A stretch of 10,726 nucleotides of DNA from an uncultured Collinsella sp. (GTDB lineage Bacteria; Actinomycetota; Coriobacteriia; Coriobacteriales; Coriobacteriaceae), in NCBI GenBank assembly GCA_900544425.1, contig UQUX01000060.1, positions 1-10,726 of the forward strand, read 5' to 3'. Made by a program: the position numbers and the translations under genes. Below the pieces are notes generated by a model, which made no database searches, had not been told where the DNA came from, and worked only from the letters and a program-made list of their open reading frames with translations. Shown here in pieces: positions 5,323 to 10,726 of this stretch (position 1 is its first letter; every line of letters begins with the position of its first letter).

Positions 5323-7269
5323 TTAGTTTTCGGAACGGTTGGCCGATGCCTGGGCGCGCTCGGCATTCCATGCAACAAGCGCCTCGTGGACCGCTTTGGC
5401 GACATCGGCCGGAACGCCTCGAACTTCCGCAATCTCCTGCTCGCTGGCCGCGCGCAGACGCTTCATCGAGCCAAAATGGCGCATGATGGCACGCTTTCTA
5501 GTGGGTCCCACGCCCGGAACGTCGTCAAGCACCGAAACCGTCATAGCTTTATCGCGCAACTCGCGGTGGAACGTAATCGCAAATCGGTGGGATTCATCGC
5601 GAACCTGCTTGATCAGATAAAGCGAAGCGGAGCCGGTCGGCAGCACGACGGGAGTCTCGTCCCACGGCACGAAAACCTCCTCATCGGCCTTTGCCAAGCC
5701 ACAAACTGGTATATCGAGGCCGAGCGCCTCAAGTTGCTTAATTGCAGCGGTCAATTGCGGCTTGCCGCCATCGACAACGAGCAAATCGGGGCGCGAGCCA
5801 AAGCGCTCGTCCGCCATGCGCTCGGGAGCATAGCGACGCCCCAGAACCTCGGACATCGATACGAAGTCGTTCGCCTCGTCCAATTCGGCCTGAATTTTAA
5901 AGCGACGATACTGGCCCTTATCGGCACGGCCGTTGGTAAATACCACCATCGAAGCGACGGTAAAGGTGCCGTGCAACGTCGAGATATCGAAGCACTCGAT
6001 GCGCAACGGCGGCGCAGGCAGCGCCAGCGCACTTTCGAGCTCCAGGAGCGCCTGATTGGTGCGATCGTCAGCATACCCCGTGCGCATCATGTAGCGCATG
6101 AGGGCATGGCGAGCATTTTTGGAAGCCATATCGAGCAGGCGGTGCTTTTCGCCGCGCTGCGGCCTATGGAGATGGCAAGAGCGTTCGCGCTTGCCCGCAA
6201 GCCACTCCCCCAACGCTTCGGCATCCTCAAGCTCGACAGAGAGATTGATCTCGGCTGGAATATCAGCCGTCTCGTCGTAATAGCGCTTAAGAAAGCCCGA
6301 CTGGAGCTCTTCCTCGTCAACATCAAGACCCTTGTCGAGAATGAACTCGCAGGTGCGAACTGTTCGGCCCTCGCGAACGACGAAGACGCAAGCGGCGGAG
6401 ATGGTCTCCTCGCGATAGAACCCGATGACATCGATATCGACACTGGAGGGAAAAACGACTTGCTGACGATCGTCCAGACCCCTGATGACCTCCAAACGAC
6501 GTTTGACGCGTGCCGCGCGCTCAAAGTCGAGCGCCTCGGCGGCATCCGTCATCTCGGAGGTCAGCTCATCGACGACATCCTTGCGATGGCCCGACAAAAA
6601 GCGCTCGACACGCTTGACGTTCTTGGCATAGTCTGCCGGGGAAATCGCGCCGACACACGCACCCGGGCCGCGCCCGACATGGTAGTCAAAGCAGGGACGC
6701 CCGTTTTGCGCGCAAATCATATTGACGATGTCTTCCTCGCCCTTGTGGGACTCAACGATACGGCGACAACGACGCCACTCCGCACAGGATGCGGAGCAGA
6801 TGGGAATAACCTTGCGCAGCGTATCTATCGTCTCACGTGCCGCACGGCTATCGGTATAGGGTCCAAAATAGCGCGTTCCCGGCTTATGACGCTCACGCGT
6901 ATATTTGATAGCGGGATACAGGTCGCCCTTTGTAATGGCGATAAAGGGGTAGCTCTTGTCATCCTTGAGGTCGACGTTAAAGTACGGATGGTACTGACCA
7001 ATCAAATTGCGCTCGAGCACCAACGCCTCATGCTCGGTCTCCACCACGATATAGTCAAAGCTCGCCACCAGCTGCATCATCAGCGGAATCTTTTGACGCT
7101 CATCCTGCAGTGTCACGTATTGACGCATGCGGGCGCGTAGGTTTTTCGCCTTGCCCACGTAGATGACATCGCCCTTGGCATCCTTCCAAAGGTAGCATCC
7201 GGGCTGTGTGGGAACGCGCGAAACCTGCTCGGCAAGCGTTGGAATGTTGTCGTGACCGGCCACGCGCAC
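5323..7269 (-). CDS. uvrC: UvrABC excinuclease subunit C
   Basis: UvrC makes both incisions around bulky DNA lesions after UvrA and UvrB load, in nucleotide excision repair. The protein has 648 residues, within the family range. Domains in order: GIY-YIG nuclease (about 21-100; PGCYLWKD, YVGKAKNLRAR, EALVLERNLI) for the 3' cut; a Cys-rich segment (158-205) where UvrC normally holds an Fe-S cluster; a UVR helix that binds UvrB (about 245-262, EALDFERAARVKRR); an RNase H-like domain for the 5' cut with D428 (ECFDIS), D500 (VVDGGKPQ) and H561 (DESHR); and tandem HhH DNA-binding motifs (about 583-632, DVPGVGPTRKR). In the Cys segment, C158, C193 and C205 match cluster positions but the third ligand position is G201, with extra cysteines at 162, 168 and 186. 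The GTG at 7269 abuts the murJ stop. A GTG two codons later (7263) has a slightly better upstream AGG, so the exact start is uncertain. It is the last gene of the ybaK-murJ-uvrC run. Confidence 0.97.
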   Translation of the reverse strand: MRVAGHDNIPTLAEQVSRVPTQPGCYLWKDAKGDVIYVGKAKNLRARMRQYVTLQDERQKIPLMMQLVASFDYIVVETEHEALVLERNLIGQYHPYFNVDLKDDKSYPFIAITKGDLYPAIKYTRERHKPGTRYFGPYTDSRAARETIDTLRKVIPICSASCAEWRRCRRIVESHKGEEDIVNMICAQNGRPCFDYHVGRGPGACVGAISPADYAKNVKRVERFLSGHRKDVVDELTSEMTDAAEALDFERAARVKRRLEVIRGLDDRQQVVFPSSVDIDVIGFYREETISAACVFVVREGRTVRTCEFILDKGLDVDEEELQSGFLKRYYDETADIPAEINLSVELEDAEALGEWLAGKRERSCHLHRPQRGEKHRLLDMASKNARHALMRYMMRTGYADDRTNQALLELESALALPAPPLRIECFDISTLHGTFTVASMVVFTNGRADKGQYRRFKIQAELDEANDFVSMSEVLGRRYAPERMADERFGSRPDLLVVDGGKPQLTAAIKQLEALGLDIPVCGLAKADEEVFVPWDETPVVLPTGSASLYLIKQVRDESHRFAITFHRELRDKAMTVSVLDDVPGVGPTRKRAIMRHFGSMKRLRAASEQEIAEVRGVPADVAKAVHEALVAWNAERAQASANRSEN

Positions 7270-8952
7270 CTACTTGCGACGAAGCAGCGCCGAGACCTCG
7301 GGCATCTTAAGGACGACGGCAAGGCCAAAGGTAACAGCAAGCGAGACGACACCCGCAACGCAAACATAGCCAAGAGTAATCAGAATCGAACCGCCAAGCG
7401 CCCCGACAAAGTGCTCAAGCGCCCACATGACGCCGGCGCCTGCGGCAGCACCCAGGCCACCGAGCAAAAGGCCAAAGAAACCGCCATGTAGGATAGATTT
7501 GACCTGAAGGCCACGCAGACGACGACGCAGCCACCACAGCGAACAACCGACCAAGATCACGTAGTCGACGACATACGAAAGCGCGATTGCCGGCATGCCG
7601 AAGCCCAGCACAACGCCAAACAGCAGAACCGAGCCGGCCTGGCCGATGGCAGAATACAGGCAATAGCGACTATAGGGCTTCATGTCGAGCAAGGCAGAGA
7701 AGCTCTTCTGCATCAACACGACCACGCCGTAGAGCGGCAGCGAGAGCGCCAGGTAGACAAGGTACTCGGACACCAGCGTCACGCCGGATTCATCGAACTT
7801 GCCAGCACAGTAGATCATGTTGAGCGGACGCGCGAAGACAATCAGGTACAGCGCGAACGGAATCAGGAAGAACAGCATCTGGGCGACGCCACGCGAAATG
7901 CCCGTGCGAACGCTGTCGTAATCCTTCTCCTGCGCGTCGTGAGAGAGCTCGGTATAGAGCGCCGTCGAAAGCGAGGCGGCAATCAGCGCGTAGGGCAGCG
8001 TGTACCACAGGCGCGCATAGGCGATGACGGAAGGACCAGTCTCGGGCTGGACCACCAGCGCGGCAGCGTTGGTGATAGAAGTCGAGACAAACATGCACAC
8101 CGTGGCGAGCAGCGTCGGGATACCGAGCGCAATCGTCTGCCGCAGTGCGGGGTCCTTAAAGTCGATATGGATATGGGGATGCACGCCGTGCTTGCCAAGC
8201 GCGGGGATCTGACATGCCATCTGAACAAAGACACCGAGGGTCGTACCGGCCGCAATCAAGATGATGCCGGCACGTTCGCCAAACTGTGCGGACACGGGCG
8301 CAAAACCCATAAAGCTCGCAATGACGATCACATTGTTGAGGACCGGAGCAAACGTCGACCAGAAGTAGTCGCGGTGTGCGTTGAGAACGCCCGAGAACAC
8401 CGAGCCCAAACCATAAAACAGAATCTGGATGGCAAAGAAACGGAACATGAACGCAGCGGTATCCATGCTGCCGCCGTCACCCGAAAGGAACGATTGCGTC
8501 CAGATAAAGCCCGGGGCGAACACGGTCCCCAGCAACGAAATGCCACCCAGCACCAAAAGCAGAATGCCGAGCAGGTTGCCCACGTACTCGTTTGAGGCCT
8601 CGCGACCCTGCTCACGCCTCACGCCCATGTACACGGGCAAAAACGCCGTCACGAGCATGCCGCCCATCACGAGTTCGTAGAGCATATTGGGCAGGTTGTT
8701 GGCGACCTGATAGGAGGACGAGAGTAGCGACATGCCGATAGCGGCCGCCATTGCCCACGTGCGGATAAAACCGGTGACGCGAGACACGATAGTCAGGATG
8801 GTCATAAGCCCGGCGGAACGACCAACCGTGGAGTAGTCCGACGAGCCCATGTCGTCAGTGTCATCTCGCGACGAAGAAGCTTCGGATGAGGGTGTCTGAG
8901 GCGCAGATTCTTTTGCAAAATGAGCTCCGCGCTTCAATTCTTCCTGCGGCAT
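7270..8952 (-). CDS. murJ: MurJ/MviN lipid II flippase
   Basis: MurJ is a polytopic membrane protein that moves lipid II from the inner to the outer face of the membrane for peptidoglycan synthesis. The 560-residue protein has a hydrophilic 47-residue N-terminal tail rich in Ser, Asp and Glu, then a long succession of membrane segments. The MurJ core appears as SRVTGFIR (57-64), whose two arginines align with the functionally important R18 and R24 of E. coli, then VANNLPNMLYELVMGGMLVT (83-102). The segment YARLWYTLPY (312-321) matches the region of E. coli R270. The E. coli D39 position is Ser (about residue 79), as I recall for actinobacterial MurJ. The ATG is 3 bases after the ybaK stop, with AGGA 7 bases upstream inside ybaK. 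The stop touches the uvrC start. Other MOP-superfamily exporters are possible but fit these motifs less well. Confidence 0.94.
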   Translation of the reverse strand: MPQEELKRGAHFAKESAPQTPSSEASSSRDDTDDMGSSDYSTVGRSAGLMTILTIVSRVTGFIRTWAMAAAIGMSLLSSSYQVANNLPNMLYELVMGGMLVTAFLPVYMGVRREQGREASNEYVGNLLGILLLVLGGISLLGTVFAPGFIWTQSFLSGDGGSMDTAAFMFRFFAIQILFYGLGSVFSGVLNAHRDYFWSTFAPVLNNVIVIASFMGFAPVSAQFGERAGIILIAAGTTLGVFVQMACQIPALGKHGVHPHIHIDFKDPALRQTIALGIPTLLATVCMFVSTSITNAAALVVQPETGPSVIAYARLWYTLPYALIAASLSTALYTELSHDAQEKDYDSVRTGISRGVAQMLFFLIPFALYLIVFARPLNMIYCAGKFDESGVTLVSEYLVYLALSLPLYGVVVLMQKSFSALLDMKPYSRYCLYSAIGQAGSVLLFGVVLGFGMPAIALSYVVDYVILVGCSLWWLRRRLRGLQVKSILHGGFFGLLLGGLGAAAGAGVMWALEHFVGALGGSILITLGYVCVAGVVSLAVTFGLAVVLKMPEVSALLRRK

Positions 8953-8955
8953 CGC

Positions 8956-9456
8956 TCAGTCCTCTCTCGTAATCGCGGCAACCGTCGCCCCGCAAAATGC
9001 AATTAAATCATCGGGTGCAAGCTCGAGCTGATAACCACGCTTGCCTCCCGAAATAAAAATGGTATCCCAAAGGACACATGTCTCATCAATGAGCGTCCGG
9101 TAGCGTTTTTTCATACCGACCGGGCTGCAGCCGCCGCGAACGTAGCCAGTCGCCGCAAGCAAATCCTTCACATGCATCATGGCCAAGGACTTCTCCCCCG
9201 CGGCACGCGCGGCGGACTTTAGATCGAGCTCGTCGGCAACAGGGATGCAGCACACGACATAGTCGTTGGACGGTGTCACACAGACCAAAGTCTTAAATCC
9301 TTGACCGGGCTCCTCGCCAAGCTGCTCCGAAATCGCGACCCCCAGGCCCACCGACTCATCGCCATCGTCTTCGTACGTATGTAGAACATAGGAAATGCCG
9401 GCGCTTTCCAGCTCGCGCATCGCATTGGTTTTTGGCGTCTTTACAGCCTTTGCCAT
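8956..9456 (-). CDS. ybaK: YbaK-type Cys-tRNA(Pro)/Cys-tRNA(Cys) deacylase
   Basis: This is a cytoplasmic editing enzyme that hydrolyses cysteine wrongly attached to tRNA(Pro). It has 166 residues, close to the usual YbaK length. Hallmarks are GFKTLV (53-58), whose K55 matches the conserved lysine essential in the family, and the signature YVRGGCSPVGMKKR (105-118), followed by FISGGKRGYQLELAPDDL (134-151), which closes the substrate pocket. I chose the ATG at 9456 because AGGA lies 6 bases upstream and MAKAVKTPKTNAMREL matches family N-termini. The open frame runs 32 codons further upstream, but that extension looks non-coding and overlaps the promoter and hairpin. It is the first gene of a tight run with murJ and uvrC. 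Related editing domains (ProX, prolyl-tRNA synthetase insertion) share the fold, but the RGGCSPxGMKK motif points to YbaK. Confidence 0.93.
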   Translation of the reverse strand: MAKAVKTPKTNAMRELESAGISYVLHTYEDDGDESVGLGVAISEQLGEEPGQGFKTLVCVTPSNDYVVCCIPVADELDLKSAARAAGEKSLAMMHVKDLLAATGYVRGGCSPVGMKKRYRTLIDETCVLWDTIFISGGKRGYQLELAPDDLIAFCGATVAAITRED

Positions 9457-9493
9457 GACATATCCTTTCCCTCGCATTCGGACGCAAGGATTA

Positions 9494-9524
9494 AGTATAT
9501 GTCCAATTCGGCTGCATACGTCAC
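9494..9524 (-). promoter_or_regulatory. Candidate promoter for ybaK-murJ-uvrC
   Basis: On the minus strand TATACT (9499-9494) is a good -10 box about 38 bases before the ybaK ATG. The best -35 is GTGACG (9524-9519) at a long 19-base spacing, which is poor. It lies after the hairpin behind uvrA, as expected for a new transcription unit. Confidence 0.4.
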
Positions 9525-9537
9525 TTCGGCACAGCAA

Positions 9538-9568
9538 GCGCCATCGAATCACAAGGAGTCGATGGCGC
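9538..9568 (-). terminator. Perfect 10-bp hairpin downstream of uvrA, probable terminator
   Basis: GCGCCATCGA (9538-9547) and TCGATGGCGC (9559-9568) are exact reverse complements around an 11-base loop, 20 bases after the uvrA stop on the minus strand. The sequence after the stem is TTGCTGTG, so the T tract is weak. The stem alone would be stable, and position after uvrA and before a candidate promoter supports termination or mRNA end protection. Confidence 0.6.
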
Positions 9569-9588
9569 CCATAAACTGAATCGCCTAT

Positions 9589-10726
9589 TTATTGAGCATC
9601 AAGTTGAGCCTGGCGCTCCCGGTCACGCCTGAGCAACGGCGCCAAAAACTTGCCCGTATAACTCTGCGGACAGTCCGCAACCTGCTCCGGTGTACCCGAA
9701 ACCACGACGGTTCCGCCGCCGTTACCGCCCTCGGGACCCATATCGATCAGGCGGTCGGCAACCTTGATGACATCAAGGTTGTGTTCAATCACCAGCACCG
9801 TGTTGCCCGCATCGACCAAGCGCTGCAGTACATCGAGCAGCTGGCGGACGTCCTCAAAATGAAGGCCGGTCGTCGGCTCGTCCAAAATATAGAACGTCTT
9901 GCCCGTCTGGCGTCGATGAAGCTCCTTGGCGAGCTTTACACGCTGCGCCTCGCCGCCCGAAAGCGTCGTGGCGGGCTGGCCCAGGCTCACGTAGCCCAAG
10001 CCTACATCGTACAGCGTCTGGAGCTTGCGCTTAATCTGCGGGATATTCCCAAAGAAGGCCAGCGCCTCGGTAACGCTCATGTCGAGCACGTCCGAGATGG
10101 TCTTGCCACGATAGGTGACCTCGAGTGTCTCGCGGTTGTAGCGTTTACCGCCGCAAACTTCGCAGGGAACGTAGATATCGGGAAGGAAGTGCATCTCGAT
10201 CTTGATCTGTCCGTCGCCCTTGCACGCCTCACAGCGCCCGCCACTCACATTAAAGGAGAAACGACCTGGCGAGTAGCCGCGCGCCTTCGACTCCGGCGTA
10301 CTCGCAAACAGTGCGCGAAGATCATCCCACAGGCCGATATAGGTAGCAGGGTTGGAACGCGGCGTGCGGCCAATCGGCGACTGGTCGATATCGATAACCT
10401 TATCGATACACTCGATGCCCTCGATTTTCTTATACGGACCCACAGGGCGCGTCGAGCGGTGAATGGCATTCGTAAGGGCAGGCGCAATGGTGTCGGTAAC
10501 TAGGGAGCTCTTGCCCGATCCCGACACGCCGGTAACAACCGTAAGCGTACCAAACTCGATCTTGGCAGTAACGTTTTTGAGGTTGTTGGCTCGAGCGCCC
10601 GTAATTTTAAGGCAGCCGCGACCGGGTTTGCGCCGTTCATCAGGCACCCGGATCATTCGTTTGCCGGTCAGATAAGCGCCCGTCATCGACTCAGGACACG
10701 CCATGATATCGGCAGGCGTTCCCGCC
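9589..10726 (-). CDS. uvrA: UvrABC excinuclease subunit A, C-terminal part
   Basis: UvrA is the ATP-dependent damage sensor of nucleotide excision repair and hands the lesion to UvrB. About 378 residues of the C-terminal half are visible; the 5' part is beyond the right edge and the frame is open to the last base. The fragment contains the second ABC module: Walker A GVSGSGKSS (about fragment residue 66), the insertion with a zinc module CEAC-x19-CEVC (Cys at about 165, 168, 188 and 191), signature LSGGEAQRV (about 255), Walker B FYILDEPTTGLH (about 278) and H-loop VIEHN (about 312). The fragment opens AGTPADIMACPESMTGAYLT, normal for UvrA, so the internal Met at 10704 is not the start. All key residues look intact. 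The gene ends with TAA at 9591-9589 and is followed by a strong hairpin. Confidence 0.98.
   Translation of the reverse strand, partial: AGTPADIMACPESMTGAYLTGKRMIRVPDERRKPGRGCLKITGARANNLKNVTAKIEFGTLTVVTGVSGSGKSSLVTDTIAPALTNAIHRSTRPVGPYKKIEGIECIDKVIDIDQSPIGRTPRSNPATYIGLWDDLRALFASTPESKARGYSPGRFSFNVSGGRCEACKGDGQIKIEMHFLPDIYVPCEVCGGKRYNRETLEVTYRGKTISDVLDMSVTEALAFFGNIPQIKRKLQTLYDVGLGYVSLGQPATTLSGGEAQRVKLAKELHRRQTGKTFYILDEPTTGLHFEDVRQLLDVLQRLVDAGNTVLVIEHNLDVIKVADRLIDMGPEGGNGGGTVVVSGTPEQVADCPQSYTGKFLAPLLRRDRERQAQLDAQ

Noticed and set aside
5275..7140. Plus-strand open frame of 621 codons
   Set aside because: Antisense to uvrC, which has all catalytic motifs; no domain in the plus-strand product. The possible plus-strand promoter at 5126 is too weak to rescue it.
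9457..9552. N-terminal extension of ybaK to 9552
   Set aside because: The extra 32 codons overlap the hairpin and the candidate promoter and are not family-like. ATG 9456 has its own ribosome binding site.
9592..10503. Plus-strand open frame of 303 codons, and 7939-8595
   Set aside because: Both are antisense shadows of uvrA and murJ, without recognisable domains or convincing ribosome binding sites.

Overview
The window reads as ordinary chromosomal DNA from a GC-rich Gram-positive actinobacterium. A Coriobacteriia member such as Collinsella is my best guess. The basis is the G/C-rich third codon positions, the permease-ATPase fusion in the peptide transporter, a MurJ of actinobacterial type, and a UvrC with a Cys-rich insert. 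This assignment is from memory of protein families; no search was run. All eight supported genes lie on the minus strand, so the window is best read from its right end to its left. I see no mobile elements, tRNA, rRNA or CRISPR.

Right part (10726 to 5323): the 3' part of uvrA (UvrABC excision nuclease ATPase), a perfect 10-bp hairpin after its stop, then ybaK (editing of misacylated tRNA), murJ (lipid II flippase) and uvrC (excision nuclease). ybaK, murJ and uvrC are separated by 3 and 0 bases and are almost certainly one transcript. Two subunits of the same nucleotide excision repair system are therefore interleaved with a cell-wall and a translation-quality gene.

Middle (5322 to 4958): a 365-base gene-free region. 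It holds a weak hairpin behind uvrC, a set of nested inverted repeats (a 10-bp outer pair around a 9-bp inner palindrome), a candidate promoter, and a small hairpin that pairs with the ribosome binding site of the next gene. It is the least explained sequence in the window and probably controls the transporter operon.

Left part (4957 to 1): a peptide-type ABC importer operon. The order is a Tat-type lipoprotein substrate-binding protein, a 155-base spacer with several hairpins, an OppB/DppB permease, a single polypeptide fusing an OppC/DppC permease to an OppD/DppD ATPase, and the first 70 codons of an OppF/DppF ATPase cut by the window edge. Together these make a complete importer: a surface-anchored peptide receptor, two membrane domains and two ATPase domains.

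The long plus-strand open frames (up to 1023 codons) are antisense shadows and are not annotated. I found no wholly new system. The best leads are the nested inverted repeats, the altered Fe-S cysteine set of UvrC, and the fused transporter subunit that lacks the usual C-terminal cysteines.
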